Program-made: the position numbers and the translations under genes
From: Oscillospiraceae bacterium
GTDB taxonomy: Bacteria > Bacillota > Clostridia > Oscillospirales > Ruminococcaceae
Assembly (NCBI GenBank): GCA_022835495.1
Contig: BQOK01000001.1
Location: 3,410,001-3,474,000, forward strand
Length of the DNA stretch: 64,000 nt
Reading direction: 5' to 3'
Shown here: positions 16,088 to 25,343 of the stretch, in pieces
Layout: the number at the start of each line of letters is the position of its first letter
Position numbering within the stretch: position 1 is the stretch's first letter
The notes under the pieces: generated by a model
What the model saw: the letters and a program-made list of their open reading frames with translations, nothing else
The model's database searches: none
Told to the model about the DNA's origin: nothing

Positions 16088-17833
16088 TCAGCCCCCCATC
16101 GCCGGGCCGCCTGGGCCGCCGCCCCGCGTTGCGACGTCCGGCGCGGCGGCGCCCATGGTCACCTGCACATCACCGCTGCCCATCATGCCGCCCATCTGGA
16201 ACTGATCGGCGGTATCGGAGGCTTCCTTTTCGTCGGCCGCGGCGCGCACCACCATTCCCTCGCTGAGCTCCGCGCCGGAGATTTCGGCATAGTAATCGTT
16301 GGTGGCTCCCACCGTCACGGTCACAGGCTCAAAGGTGGGCTGGCCGTCCGCGTCCTCGCCGGTTTTCACATAGACCACGCTGCTGCCGTCCTCCTGTGTT
16401 CCAATGGCGTCCAGGGGTACGGTGAACACGTTTTCGGTGGTGGAAAGAATGATCTTTACCTTCGCGTTGGTCCCCACCAAAAGGCCGCTGTTTTCATTGT
16501 TCACCGTGACCTCTGCCGCAAAGCCGGAAGAGGAGGAACCCCCGCCCGAGGCGGTGGGCGAGATCTGGGTCAGGGTGCCGCTCACCTCGCCGTCCATCAC
16601 GTCGCTGGTGATAATGGCCTTCATGCCCACCTTTACCTTCTCGATGTCATACTCGGCGATCGAGATGGCCACCTTGAGCTTTTCGGTATTCTGAATGGTG
16701 GCGGCGGTGCCGTTGACCGCGCTGCCCACCGTGGCGTTCACCGCGGTCACCTTGCCGCTGGTTTCGGCCTTTAATGTACACTTTTCCAGCTGCTGCTGCA
16801 GATCCTCCAGCTCGTCGCTCTCGCCGGCCTTGTTATAGGCGTCCAGCGCGTCGTCCCGGCTGCTCTCGGCCGTTTCGGCCGTTTTTTGTGCCTGCTCGTA
16901 GGTCGCCTTTGCCTGCTCGTAGGCCGACTGGGCCTGGCTGTAAGCCGCTTGCCGCGCGTCGTAGTTTGTGCTGGACTTGGCGGTATTCAGGTTTCCTTGC
17001 GCAGTCTTAAGCGCTGTTTCTGCCTCCTCGTAGGCCTTTTGGGCCTCCTCCAGCGCCTGCTTTGCCGCTTTTACCGCTTCGTCATCCTCCGGCGCCCCAG
17101 CTGGCACGGCGGACTGGCCCACATTCCCGGCGTCCGCGCTGCCGCCTGAAGCTTGCGCCTGGCTGTTGATTGCCGCCTGCGCGTTTGCCAAAGCCTGGTC
17201 ATAGGCCGCCTGGGCATTCTGCACCGCGTTCAGCTTTGTCAGCAGCTCGGCGTTTGCTGCGTCGTAGGCGCTCTGGTAGCTCTTTACCTGGGCCTCGGCG
17301 CTCTCGTAGGCGCTCTTTGCGCTGTCGCGGGCCGAGCGTTTGTCCTCTTTTGCATCGTAGGCCTCGGTCACGCTTTTCTCCGCGTCGCTCAGGCTTTTCT
17401 GGGCGTTCTGGTAGTTTTTGAGCGCTTTTTCCTTTGCCTCCGCCAGGCTTTCCTTCATCTTGGCGATGCTCTTTTCCAGGTCTTCGGTGTCCAGGGTGCA
17501 GATCACATCCCCCTCGTTCACCGTGTCGCCCACCTGCACATTCACGCTCTTAACGGTATACTTTAATTCGGTGGTCACGTTGGAAACGTCGCTGCTCTCC
17601 ACCGTGCCCGAAGCGCTGATCGAGGCGTCCAGGGTCCCTTTTTGCAGGGTGAGGGTGCGCACGTAGCTCTGCCCGCCCATATTTGCCCCGGCAGGCAGCC
17701 GCGGCGCGGATCTCTGCCGCCACACCAGCACGCCGGCCGCAATGGCAGCCGCAAGCAGCAGGGCGACGGCCGCTTTTTTATGTGCTGCGATAAACTGCCC
17801 GGCTCGGCCGAACACGGCCTTGAGTTTTGTCAT
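16088..17833 (-). CDS. HlyD/MacA-like efflux adaptor with a long coiled coil
   Basis: A 581-residue membrane-anchored adaptor starting at ATG 17833 (GGGGGA upstream). One N-terminal helix follows MTKLKAVFGRAGQFIAAHKKAAVALLLAAAI. Then comes a lipoyl/barrel-sandwich half (SGTVESSDVSNVTTELKYTV), a very long alanine- and glutamine-rich heptad region (residues about 110-330) predicted as a hairpin coiled coil, the second lipoyl half (LKAETSGKVTAVNATVG) and a beta-barrel domain. The tail is glycine/proline rich. In Gram-positive cells such adaptors (YknX-like) extend into the wall and partner a MacB-type ABC pair, encoded directly downstream here. Confidence 0.9.
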   Translation of the reverse strand: MTKLKAVFGRAGQFIAAHKKAAVALLLAAAIAAGVLVWRQRSAPRLPAGANMGGQSYVRTLTLQKGTLDASISASGTVESSDVSNVTTELKYTVKSVNVQVGDTVNEGDVICTLDTEDLEKSIAKMKESLAEAKEKALKNYQNAQKSLSDAEKSVTEAYDAKEDKRSARDSAKSAYESAEAQVKSYQSAYDAANAELLTKLNAVQNAQAAYDQALANAQAAINSQAQASGGSADAGNVGQSAVPAGAPEDDEAVKAAKQALEEAQKAYEEAETALKTAQGNLNTAKSSTNYDARQAAYSQAQSAYEQAKATYEQAQKTAETAESSRDDALDAYNKAGESDELEDLQQQLEKCTLKAETSGKVTAVNATVGSAVNGTAATIQNTEKLKVAISIAEYDIEKVKVGMKAIITSDVMDGEVSGTLTQISPTASGGGSSSSGFAAEVTVNNENSGLLVGTNAKVKIILSTTENVFTVPLDAIGTQEDGSSVVYVKTGEDADGQPTFEPVTVTVGATNDYYAEISGAELSEGMVVRAAADEKEASDTADQFQMGGMMGSGDVQVTMGAAAPDVATRGGGPGGPAMGG

Positions 17834-18071
17834 ATCAATTCCCCCAAAGAACTTTCTATTGTGTTGTGTGGCCCAAAGCCGCCCAAATTGCACAAACGGC
17901 TGACCCGGCTTTTATTCTAGGGGGCAAATGTGAAAGCCTCCGGTAAAAATTGTGAAAGATATGTGGGCCATTTGGGGGATCCTTTGCTCCCGTTGCCGCG
18001 CAAAGGGGCAAATAGAAGGCTGGCGGAAGCAATTTTTCCGCCCCGGAACAAGCAAAAGGCCCGGGCCGGCG

Positions 18072-18407
18072 TCAGCCGTGCTCAGGCCTTTTGCGGTTCT
18101 TTTTTCCCAGCGCTGCTATGATCCCGCTCACATGCTCGCGCTCCTCCTGTTCCAGCAGCTCGTACTGCCGCAAAAGCTCCCGGCTCTGGGGCGTGTACCC
18201 AGTTTCATCGTCAAAAAACTCCCGCGGCGTCACGCCCAGATACTCGCAGATATAAAAAAACGCCTCCATCGAGGGAAACCCCTTTTGGTTTTCAATTGCG
18301 TTGATATATCCCTCGCTCTGGCCCAGCGCAAGGCTCATTTCCCGGGCAGAAACCCCTTTGGCCTGCCGCAGCGCCGTAAGGCGCGCATAAAACAGTTCTT
18401 CATACAT
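18072..18407 (-). CDS. XRE-family helix-turn-helix regulator
   Basis: A 111-residue protein. Residues 5-65 form a Cro/C1-type HTH: RLTALRQAKGVSAREMSLALGQSEGYINAIENQKGFPSMEAFFYICEYLGVTPREFF. The C-terminal half is a charged helix (RELLRQYELLEQEEREHVSGIIAAL) that may mediate dimerisation. A GCAAAAGGCC hairpin overlaps its 3' end at about 18053-18096 and may end transcription. It is divergent from the unknown gene at 18579. The region 17834-18071 between it and the adaptor gene contains no other recognised element. Confidence 0.85.
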   Translation of the reverse strand: MYEELFYARLTALRQAKGVSAREMSLALGQSEGYINAIENQKGFPSMEAFFYICEYLGVTPREFFDDETGYTPQSRELLRQYELLEQEEREHVSGIIAALGKKNRKRPEHG

Positions 18408-18578
18408 CCTTGATCGTCACCACCTATAATATAGGATTGTACCGCATACTCCATTTGATTCTATTGGGTTAGACCGGCTATTCAAGTTGACATGTGGTTT
18501 TTAATCCGATATAATAAAATAAGATTTTTTATGCGAACCAGGATGCGTCGGCACACCGCGCGGAAGGGGGCACAGCTC

Positions 18579-19076
18579 ATGAAGCGAAAGTCAGCGGCCC
18601 TGCTCTGTTCGCTTGACCCAGGCTGCAGCGCGCTCTTCGTGGGGGAGGACCCAGGCTGCCGGCTGCCCAGGTTTAACGAGCGGTGGCACCGCGTGGCGCT
18701 TCACATGAGGGTGCAGAAGCTGCTGGCGCAGGGCTATCGCGTTTTTTTGGTGGAGACGGGCACCCCCTTCGGCCGCATGGCCCTGGCCGAGCTTGCCCGG
18801 CTGCGCCCCGGCGGCTCTTTCCAGCTCTGGAGCCTGCGGCGGGGCAAGGCTGTAAAACAGCAGGACAACATGGAGGACGCCCCCTGGGGGCGTGCCCACA
18901 GCCGCTGGGAGCTCTGGCGGGCCGCATGGCGGTGTGACCGCCGTTTGGGGGAAATCACGCCGCCCGTTTATGATCAGCTTGTGCAGGGCGGCGTGGGCCT
19001 GGTAGTCACCCCCGCCGAGGCCTCGCTGCTGGATCAGAACCTGATCCGGCAGGAAACGCCCGCGGCCAGGCTATGA
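18579..19076 (+). CDS. Conserved-looking protein of unknown function, possibly SLOG/YpsA-like
   Basis: A 165-residue soluble protein starting at ATG 18579 with GGGGG upstream; two earlier in-frame ATGs lack sites. The segment LPRFNERWHRVALHMRVQKLLAQGYRVFLVETGTPFGRMALAELARLR loosely recalls the nucleotide-binding Rossmann core of YpsA/DUF1273 (SLOG) proteins: a start motif ending in LP, a helix, then hydrophobic strand, glycine turn and an amphipathic helix. The C-terminal GGVGLVVTPAEA could be a following strand. The match is weak and no function is assigned. It is followed by a strong terminator. Confidence 0.6.
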   Translation: MKRKSAALLCSLDPGCSALFVGEDPGCRLPRFNERWHRVALHMRVQKLLAQGYRVFLVETGTPFGRMALAELARLRPGGSFQLWSLRRGKAVKQQDNMEDAPWGRAHSRWELWRAAWRCDRRLGEITPPVYDQLVQGGVGLVVTPAEASLLDQNLIRQETPAARL

Positions 19077-19106
19077 CCAAGCGGCGGGCAGCAAACAAAC
19101 AGAAAA

Positions 19107-19160
19107 GCCGGCGCCCGGGATGGATCTCTCATGCCATCCCGGGCGCCGGCCCTTTGTTTT
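19107..19160. terminator. Strong terminator between convergent genes at 19076 and 19215
   Basis: A perfect 17-base stem begins GCCGGCGCCCGGGATGG at 19107 with a ten-base loop and its complement ending at 19150; CCTTTGTTTT follows on the plus strand. AAAA before the stem gives a short T run on the minus strand. Confidence 0.85.
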
Positions 19161-19214
19161 ATAAACTTTTTCCTGTTTCAACGGCCATCGCGCTTGTGCT
19201 GCGCAGGCTTTCCC

Positions 19215-20552
19215 TCAGCGTGCGGCCGCGCGGCGGCGGCTTTTCCGGGCGCGCCGTCTGCGCGCCGCCAGCAGCCCCAGGGCCCCAAAAACCAGCAACG
19301 CCGCGGCCGCCGCCAGCCACCAATAAGGGGCCAGCTTCTCTTTATAGTAAAGCCAGGCGCTGCGCTCAAAGCCCTGCAATGTCACCAGGTCCACAATGCC
19401 GATCAGTTCGCCGTCCACCAGCACCTGGGCGGTGCCCAGCTTTTGCCCCGCCGGCAGGGGCGCTTCCAGCCGGGCGGGCAGCTCGCCTGGGATCACCTCC
19501 ACCCGGCTGCCGGCCGCTTGCAGGGCGGGCAGGCCGGCGGCGGCATACACCCCTGCGGTTTCCGTTTCGCCGCACCAGGCCAGGGGCAGCTGGGCCACCG
19601 GCGTTTCCCGGCTGGGCAGCTCCACCGCAAAAAACTCCTCCAGCGCCCAGTCGTAAAGGTCAGCGGTGGTGTGGAACGACCAGTTAAAGCCGTCCTCCGC
19701 AAGCGCTTTGGGGGCGCCCATGACCACCAGCACCCATACAAGCCCGTCCTGCTGCGCGCTGGAAACAAAGCATCGGCCCGCTTCGTCGGTAAAACCGGTC
19801 TTGATGCCCTGGATATAGGCGCGGTACAGCTCCTGGTCCGGCAGCTGCATCACGTTGGTGGTGCGCACGTAGTAGGCGGCGCCCGCCGGGGCATCCGGCG
19901 TTTTGGGCTCAGGATGCAGATTCGTGAGGGGCATCCAGTAGCCGTTTTGGGTCACCACGCTCATGAACAGCTCGTTCTCCCGGCAGGCACGGGCGATCAA
20001 AAACATGTCGTAGGCTGTGGAGTGGTTGCCGTATTCCAGGCCGTACAGGCCGTGGGCGCAGGTGAAATTTGTATTTTCACAGCCCAACTCGGCCGCCCGC
20101 CGGTTCATGCGGGCAAAAAAGGCGTCCATATCGCCATTGCCCAAATAATAGGCGATCACGCTGGCTGCATCGTTTCCGCTGGGCAGCATGCAGGCGTAAA
20201 ACAGGCTTTCCAGGGTGACTGTTTCCCCAATTTTCAGGTCCGCGTCCGAGCCGTTTTCGGCCTGGATTCGGTCAAACTCGGCCTCCAGCTCCCGGGGGAT
20301 GGTAAAACTCTCGGAAAGATCCACCCCGCTCTCGGCCAGCAAAAGCCCGGTCATCATTTTGGTCAGGCTGGCCGCCGCCCGCTCCTCATGGGCGTTTTTT
20401 TCGTACACCAGGGTGTCGGTGGTGAGCTCATACAGATACACCGCCTCAGCGTTCACCGCGCCCTCGGGCGGCTGCCACATAGCCGCAGCCGGCAGGGCCA
20501 GGCCCGCCGCCAGCAGGCAGAAAAACCCCAGTACCATCCTCCATTTTTTCAA
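19215..20552 (-). CDS. D-alanyl-D-alanine carboxypeptidase, DacF-like (low-molecular-weight PBP)
   Basis: A 445-residue secreted, membrane-anchored serine peptidase that trims terminal D-alanine from peptidoglycan pentapeptides. Start is TTG with GGGAGG eight bases upstream. A signal peptide occupies residues 1-24. The catalytic motifs are SLTK (Ser62-Lys65), SGN (Ser125-Asn127) and KTG (in YIQGIKTGFT, near residue 251). A PBP5-type C-terminal beta domain follows, and the protein ends in a membrane helix (YWWLAAAAALLVFGALGLLAARRR) and a basic tail, unlike the amphipathic anchor of Gram-negative PBP5. It follows ftsH but is separated by strong terminators. Confidence 0.92.
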   Translation of the reverse strand: MKKWRMVLGFFCLLAAGLALPAAAMWQPPEGAVNAEAVYLYELTTDTLVYEKNAHEERAAASLTKMMTGLLLAESGVDLSESFTIPRELEAEFDRIQAENGSDADLKIGETVTLESLFYACMLPSGNDAASVIAYYLGNGDMDAFFARMNRRAAELGCENTNFTCAHGLYGLEYGNHSTAYDMFLIARACRENELFMSVVTQNGYWMPLTNLHPEPKTPDAPAGAAYYVRTTNVMQLPDQELYRAYIQGIKTGFTDEAGRCFVSSAQQDGLVWVLVVMGAPKALAEDGFNWSFHTTADLYDWALEEFFAVELPSRETPVAQLPLAWCGETETAGVYAAAGLPALQAAGSRVEVIPGELPARLEAPLPAGQKLGTAQVLVDGELIGIVDLVTLQGFERSAWLYYKEKLAPYWWLAAAAALLVFGALGLLAARRRRARKSRRRAAAR

Positions 20553-20609
20553 CCGTGCCGCCTCCCCTGTGTTTAAAAAACCTTATCTCAAAGGGCCCGT
20601 ATGGCCCCA

Positions 20610-20641
20610 AAAACAGCCTCCGCTTTGCCGGGGCTGTTTTT
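20610..20641 (-). terminator. Second hairpin between ftsH and the carboxypeptidase gene
   Basis: AAAACAGCC pairs with GGCTGTTTT around a 13-base loop, with T residues following on the minus strand. It lies between the main ftsH terminator and the carboxypeptidase start and could be a back-up terminator or a leader element. A TATAAT-like hexamer (20643-20648, minus) lies beside it. Confidence 0.5.
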
Positions 20642-20690
20642 CATTATAAGGCATTTGCTCCCTTGCTGGCAAATAAAAAGCGTCGGAACA

Positions 20691-20730
20691 GCAAAAGCCC
20701 CCGGGGAAGCTGTTCCCCGGGGGCTTTTGC
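20691..20730 (-). terminator. Terminator of ftsH
   Basis: A perfect stem GCAAAAGCCCCCGGGGAA with loop GCTG and its complement begins nine bases after the ftsH stop; the outer A/T pairs supply the U tract. Confidence 0.9.
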
Positions 20731-20738
20731 CGCTTGCC

Positions 20739-22592
20739 CTATTCCCGGTGCAGGATCTCCATAAATTCCTCGCCGGTAATGGTTTCGCGCTCCATCAAAA
20801 AGTTCGCCAGCTCGTGCAGCTTTTCTTTGTTTTCGGCAAGAATACCCGCCGCCTTTTCGTGGGCCGACCGGATTATGGCCAGCACCTCCCGGTCGATCTT
20901 TTCCGCGGTGCCCTCGCTGCAGGCAAGCGCCGCGTCGCCCGAAAGGTACGGGCCGCTCACGGTCTCCAGCGCCATCATATCAAACTCGGCGCTCATGCCC
21001 AGGCGGGTCACCATGCTGCGCGCCAGCCGCGTGGCCTGCTCGATATCGTTGGAAGCGCCGGAGGTGTAGCTCCCGAAGATGAGCTCCTCGGCCGCCCGGC
21101 CGCCGGTAAAGGTGGCAATCTTATTGAACGCCTCCTCGCGGCTGAGCAGGTTCGTTTCCTCTTCCGGCACCTGCAGGGTGTAGCCCAGCGCGCCGCTGGT
21201 GCGGGGCACAATGGTGATCTTGGTCACCGGCGCGCTGTCCGACTGCCTTGCCGCCACCAGCGCATGGCCGATCTCGTGGTAGGCCACGATGCGCTTTTCC
21301 CTCTGGCTGAGTACCTTGTTTTTGCGCTGGTAGCCCGCGATCACGGTCTCCACCGCCTCCATCAGGTCCTCCTGGCGCACAATGCGCCGGTTCTGCTTTA
21401 CCGCCAGCAGCGCGGCCTCGTTGATCATGTTGGCAAGCTCAGCGCCGGACGCGCCCGAGGTCGCCCGGGCAATGGCCATAAAGTCCACATTCTCGTCCAT
21501 CATGACCTTTTTGGCGTGCACCTTTAAAATGGCCGCGCGCCCCTCCAGGTCCGGCAGCTCCACCGGGATGCGCCGGTCAAACCGCCCGGGCCGCAGCAGG
21601 GCCTTGTCCAGCGTTTCCGGCCGGTTGGTGGCGGCCAGAATAATCACGCCCTTCGAGCCGTCAAAGCCGTCCATCTCGGTCAAAAGCTGGTTCAGGGTCT
21701 GCTCCCGCTCATCGTTTCCGCCCATGCCCGCCGCGCCGTCGCGGCTTTTGCCAATGGTGTCGATCTCGTCAATGAACACAATGCAGGGGGCTTTATCGGC
21801 GGCCTGCTTGAACAGATCGCGCACCCGCGCCGCGCCCATGCCCACGAACATCTCCACAAACTCCGACCCGGAGATCGAGAAAAAGGGCACGTGGGCCTCG
21901 CCCGCCACCGCCTTGGCCAGCAGCGTTTTGCCGGTGCCCGGGGGGCCCACCAGCAACGCGCCCTTGGGCAGCGTGGCGCCGATGCTGTTGTACTTTGAGG
22001 GGTTGTGCAAAAAGTCCACGATCTCGGCCAGGGCTTCCTTGGCCTCATCCTGGCCTGCCACATCGGCAAAGGTCTTGCCGGTCTGGGCCTCCACATACAC
22101 CTTGGCGTTGGATTTGCCAAAGGTCATGGCGTTGCCGCCGCCCATCTTTTTCATCATAAAGCGCATGAGCAGCTGCCCCACCAGCACAAACAGCAGCACG
22201 GGGAACACCACCGTGACCAGCAGGTTCATCAGGGGCGAGGCCTGGGTGGGGATCACCCCGCCGAACTGCACCGCCGCGCCGTCCGGCCCGCTGGCGTGCA
22301 GCAGCCGGTCCACCCGGCCGGGGTCGTTGATGAGCGCGGTGCGATACAGCCGCTCGCGGCCGTTTTCGTCCTTCATCATGTAGGTGATGGTCCCTTCGGA
22401 TTCATTCTCCTCCACGGCGCTCACCTTGCCGGCATCCAGGTCGGCGATAAACTGGTTATACGTTACCTCGCTCACCTGGCGCTGCATCATGCGGGGAAAT
22501 ACCAGCGCATTGAGCAAAAGCAGCACCACAAGAGCGATGATATAATAATAAATAATTGCTTTTTTAGGGTTTTTGGGGCCTTCCTTTTTCAT
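20739..22592 (-). CDS. ftsH: ATP-dependent zinc metalloprotease FtsH
   Basis: A 617-residue membrane-bound AAA+ protease that degrades misfolded and regulatory membrane proteins. Two membrane helices (near residues 13-33 and 118-140) flank an extracytoplasmic domain. The AAA domain has Walker A GPPGTGKT near residue 217, Walker B IVFIDEID, and the second region of homology [20 protein letters not shown]. The zinc site is HEIGH near residue 440, where many orthologues have HEAGH, plus a downstream aspartate in [10 protein letters not shown]. The start ATG at 22592 follows AAGGCGG. It stands alone, bounded by terminators on both sides. Confidence 0.97.
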   Translation of the reverse strand: MKKEGPKNPKKAIIYYYIIALVVLLLLNALVFPRMMQRQVSEVTYNQFIADLDAGKVSAVEENESEGTITYMMKDENGRERLYRTALINDPGRVDRLLHASGPDGAAVQFGGVIPTQASPLMNLLVTVVFPVLLFVLVGQLLMRFMMKKMGGGNAMTFGKSNAKVYVEAQTGKTFADVAGQDEAKEALAEIVDFLHNPSKYNSIGATLPKGALLVGPPGTGKTLLAKAVAGEAHVPFFSISGSEFVEMFVGMGAARVRDLFKQAADKAPCIVFIDEIDTIGKSRDGAAGMGGNDEREQTLNQLLTEMDGFDGSKGVIILAATNRPETLDKALLRPGRFDRRIPVELPDLEGRAAILKVHAKKVMMDENVDFMAIARATSGASGAELANMINEAALLAVKQNRRIVRQEDLMEAVETVIAGYQRKNKVLSQREKRIVAYHEIGHALVAARQSDSAPVTKITIVPRTSGALGYTLQVPEEETNLLSREEAFNKIATFTGGRAAEELIFGSYTSGASNDIEQATRLARSMVTRLGMSAEFDMMALETVSGPYLSGDAALACSEGTAEKIDREVLAIIRSAHEKAAGILAENKEKLHELANFLMERETITGEEFMEILHRE

Positions 22593-22732
22593 AACACACC
22601 CGCCTTTTTGATTCTTTGCGGCGCAGGGGGGCGCAAAACCGCCCACCTGTTCATTTTTATAGCATATCCTCCCGATATGAAAAAAATATGAACGTTTCTA
22701 AAACCTTTTTTCGCCCCCGGTAAAACCCGGCA

Positions 22733-22770
22733 AAAAAGCGGCCCCGGCGTTTTTTGCCGGGGCCGCTTTT
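22733..22770 (-). terminator. Terminator of the zinc-ribbon membrane protein pair
   Basis: AAAAGCGGCCCCGGC, loop GTTTTTT and GCCGGGGCCGCTTTT form a 15-base stem about 18 bases past the stop at 22788. Minus-strand T residues follow. Confidence 0.9.
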
Positions 22771-22787
22771 GAGGCCCGATCTTCCTC

Positions 22788-23276
22788 TCAGGGCAGGTCA
22801 AACGTGCCCATCTGCTGCTGCTCACCGTACTCGTCAAACAGCAGCTGCACCCTGCGGTTCTCCATCTCCTCCGGCCGCACGGCCAGCACCAGCCGGACCG
22901 TGGTGCTGGTGCCGATGGGGGCGACCGGCCGCAGTGCGAATTGCGCGCTGTCGTCGCCGCTTACCACCTGAACGGCATATTTGTTGCCCGATTCCGGCCG
23001 CACCGAAAACCAATAGGAATCCAGCCGCAGCTCCCGTTCGCTGTTGTTGGCAAGCTCAAACTCCAGCTCGTAATACTCGCGGCTGGGGTCATAGCCTGCA
23101 AGCTCCTCCTCGCTGAGGGCCCGGAGCGAAAAGCCGCTCAGGCCCAGGTGCCAGGCCGTTCCCCGGCCCGCGTCCTTTACCGCGCCGTAACCAGCAAAAA
23201 AGCCCGCCAGCACCGCCGCCAGCAGCAGGGCGGCCAGCACCCAAAGCACCACAGCTCCCCGTTTTTTACCGTTCAT
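22788..23276 (-). CDS. Membrane-anchored protein of unknown function (DUF4352-like fold possible)
   Basis: A 162-residue protein with one N-terminal membrane helix (GAVVLWVLAALLLAAVLAGFFAGYG) and an outside domain rich in alternating hydrophobic residues. The stretch YELEFELANNSERELRLDSYWFSVRPESGNKYAV resembles the immunoglobulin-like Telomeric-repeat/DUF4352 secreted domains, in which a conserved strand describes a ligand-binding or scaffold surface. Its ATG overlaps the TGA of the upstream gene (ATGA), so the two proteins are made together and probably interact. Confidence 0.7.
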   Translation of the reverse strand: MNGKKRGAVVLWVLAALLLAAVLAGFFAGYGAVKDAGRGTAWHLGLSGFSLRALSEEELAGYDPSREYYELEFELANNSERELRLDSYWFSVRPESGNKYAVQVVSGDDSAQFALRPVAPIGTSTTVRLVLAVRPEEMENRRVQLLFDEYGEQQQMGTFDLP

Positions 23277-24088
23277 TCCTGGTCACCTCCCTCTTCAAAG
23301 GCAACCGGCACGCCGGTCATCTGCACCGCCGAAGTGCGGTAATCCCGCCCCATGAGCTGCGCCTGCAGCCAAAGTGTCGCGTCCTTTGCCCCCTCTGGCA
23401 CCGCAAAATAGATCCAGCCCTCCGCCATCGCGGTCCCGCTCAGCTCGTAAACATCCAGCACCTCGGCGGCAAGCTCGGGATATACCGATTCCATGCGGTA
23501 TTCATCGATGGGCGCATAATATGTATCCCCAATCTGCAGGTAAACCGCGGCCTCCCAGCTGGCGTAGTCCTTTTGTTTTTTCGCCTCGCACCACACCCGC
23601 ACCACACCGGCGCCTGCCGGGGTGCCCGCAAGCCCGCTCACCCGCTCGGCGGCTCCCACGGTTACCTGCCGTTTCAGCGGTCCCAGGGGAAAGGCCTCGT
23701 TCTGCTGCGCCTGGGCAGTGCCGGCGGCCTGCACAAAGCCCTGCGCTTTTTTTGCCGCCTTTGCGGCCCGGGCCGCCAGCGGAAACGCCGCCAGCTCCAC
23801 CAGCAGAAGGATCGCCAGCACCGCGCACAGAATGCCCGGCAGCACGCCCGTGTGCACCGGCTTTTGCCGGGCTGCGGCGGGCGGCGCCGCATACGCCGGG
23901 CCGGCCGCCGGGGCAGCCCCGGCAGGCATTCCCTCGGGCTCGGGGGGCTGCCATGCGGGCGCGGAAGGCCCCCCCTGCGCCTCTTGCTGCTGCGCCGCCG
24001 AATCGTTGTAACGCCCGCAGTAAGGGCAAATGCCCCCGCACAGCAGATCGTCAAAGCGCTGGCCGCAGCCGGTACATAAGATCTTCAC
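23273..24088 (-). CDS. Zinc-ribbon membrane protein of unknown function
   Basis: A 271-residue protein. An N-terminal zinc ribbon (ILCTGCGQRFDDLLCGGICPYCG, cysteines at about 5, 8, 17 and 20-24) should face the cytoplasm. A proline/alanine-rich linker (residues 35-75) leads to one membrane helix (VLPGILCAVLAILLLVELAAFPLAA) and a roughly 150-residue extracytoplasmic domain. The architecture, ribbon plus helix plus outer domain, is common in Clostridia and usually unannotated. It is coupled by ATGA overlap to the smaller membrane protein at 22788. Function unknown. Confidence 0.75.
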   Translation of the reverse strand: MKILCTGCGQRFDDLLCGGICPYCGRYNDSAAQQQEAQGGPSAPAWQPPEPEGMPAGAAPAAGPAYAAPPAAARQKPVHTGVLPGILCAVLAILLLVELAAFPLAARAAKAAKKAQGFVQAAGTAQAQQNEAFPLGPLKRQVTVGAAERVSGLAGTPAGAGVVRVWCEAKKQKDYASWEAAVYLQIGDTYYAPIDEYRMESVYPELAAEVLDVYELSGTAMAEGWIYFAVPEGAKDATLWLQAQLMGRDYRTSAVQMTGVPVAFEEGGDQE

Positions 24089-24104
24089 GCTCTTTGCCTC
24101 CCCT

Positions 24105-24157
24105 CAAAAATCTGCGGGGGCCGCCCGGGCGGTTGCTCCGTCCCAGGCCGCCCCCGC
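24105..24157 (-). terminator. Terminator of the PrsA-like lipoprotein gene
   Basis: GCGGGGGC and GCCCCCGC enclose a 30-base GC-rich loop that can also pair; the minus strand continues AGATTTTTGAG. It is 17 bases past the stop at 24174. Confidence 0.75.
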
Positions 24158-24173
24158 GTCGCCTTTGTAATTT

Positions 24174-25223
24174 TTACGCCTTTACCTTTTTGGCGCTGTA
24201 GGTGTTCATGGCGCCCTGGTCCAGCTGATGCTCCGCAGCGGCGCCCTGGGCCCGCAGCTCCTCTTCCAGTTCGCTGGACTTCATGGCCGACAGCGCGCTG
24301 GAGCGGATGCTGTCGATGGTGTAGTCGGCGGTAAGCACCGTTTCCTGGCGCACCAGCACCAGCAGGCTGCTGCCAATGTTCACCACGGTGGCCTCGCCGG
24401 GCTTCGCGCCTTTCATCGCCGCGGCCGCCTCCTCGCCGTAGTAGCTCATCTGGGAGGGCGAGAAGATGGTGTTGCCCAGGCTCGAGGCGAGCAGGTTGGC
24501 GCTGTACTCGCTGCCGCTGATCGCGCTGGCTTTTTTCAGGGTGTCCTCGGCGATCTCCTCCAGGCTCTTGCCCCCGTTCACCTGGGCGGCGGCCTCGTCG
24601 GCCAGGGTGCGCATCTTGGCGGTCTGGTCCTCGGTGAGCATCACATAGTTGGTAAAATCAATGATGGGCAGGGTCAGGTAGTCGGCCCGCAGGTAGTTCT
24701 GCTCCACCCACTTGGCCAGCTCGTCGTCCGCCACGGCCGCGCCGCCCCCGTTTCCATAGATCATATCCAGCAGGGCGTCCTGCTTTACAATGTTGGCCAC
24801 ATGGCTTTTCAGGCTGGTGCGCCCAATGCCGTTTTTCTCGTAGCTCTTCTGGCTTTGGGTCCAAAGGGTCTCGGTCTGGCTCTCCACCGTGGCCTGCTGC
24901 TCCTCGGTCAGCTCGCCCCCCAGCTCGGCGAACCGGGTTTCCACCGCCGCGTACAGCTCGATAAATTTCAAGGTTTCCTCAGCAATATACTCGGCGCCGG
25001 TCTGCTCGCTGTCCTTAATCTTGCTGGTCAGGACCTTCTTGGAGTCCTCCACCCTGGTGGCGGCCTGCTCGTAAGCATTATACTGGGCCAGCAGATACAC
25101 CCCCGCCGGGATCTCCACCCCGCCGATGCTGCCCACCGTGGCAGGGCTCTTGATGGTGCAGCCGAACAGGCTCACGCACAGCAGCGCCGCTGCGGCAAAG
25201 GCCGCGGTCTTTTTCATTCTCAT
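24174..25223 (-). CDS. PrsA/SurA-like lipoprotein (putative extracytoplasmic chaperone)
   Basis: About 349 residues. The N-terminus MRMKKTAAFAAAALLCVSLFGCTIKSP is a lipoprotein signal with lipobox LFGC. The mature part is helical with a SurA-like N-terminal chaperone arrangement (EQTGAEYIAEETLKFIELYAAVETRFAELGGELTEEQQ), and a parvulin-like region around residues 200-310 (ADEAAAQVNGGKSLEEIAED). The parvulin active-site residues are not clearly recognisable. The location after mfd, in the order pth-mfd-prsA, is the same as in other Firmicutes. The ATG at 25223 has AAGGA upstream; the ATG two codons later is an alternative. Confidence 0.8.
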   Translation of the reverse strand: MRMKKTAAFAAAALLCVSLFGCTIKSPATVGSIGGVEIPAGVYLLAQYNAYEQAATRVEDSKKVLTSKIKDSEQTGAEYIAEETLKFIELYAAVETRFAELGGELTEEQQATVESQTETLWTQSQKSYEKNGIGRTSLKSHVANIVKQDALLDMIYGNGGGAAVADDELAKWVEQNYLRADYLTLPIIDFTNYVMLTEDQTAKMRTLADEAAAQVNGGKSLEEIAEDTLKKASAISGSEYSANLLASSLGNTIFSPSQMSYYGEEAAAAMKGAKPGEATVVNIGSSLLVLVRQETVLTADYTIDSIRSSALSAMKSSELEEELRAQGAAAEHQLDQGAMNTYSAKKVKA

Positions 25224-25343
25224 GGTCGTTTTATTCCTTTCCTGGGCGGCGGGGCCCGTGGCCCCGCCGGAACGCCCTTGTTGCATGTTTTCCATTATAG
25301 TGCCAAACACGTTTTTTTTCAATTGAAAATTGTGCAAAAGCGC

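Noticed and set aside
17894-18071. Search for a two-component system or small RNA near the ABC exporter
   Set aside because: No histidine kinase, response regulator or convincing RNA structure is visible in this interval.
20739-22592. HEIGH instead of HEAGH as a sign of an inactive FtsH
   Set aside because: The zinc-binding histidines and glutamate are kept; isoleucine at that position is a conservative change seen in some orthologues.
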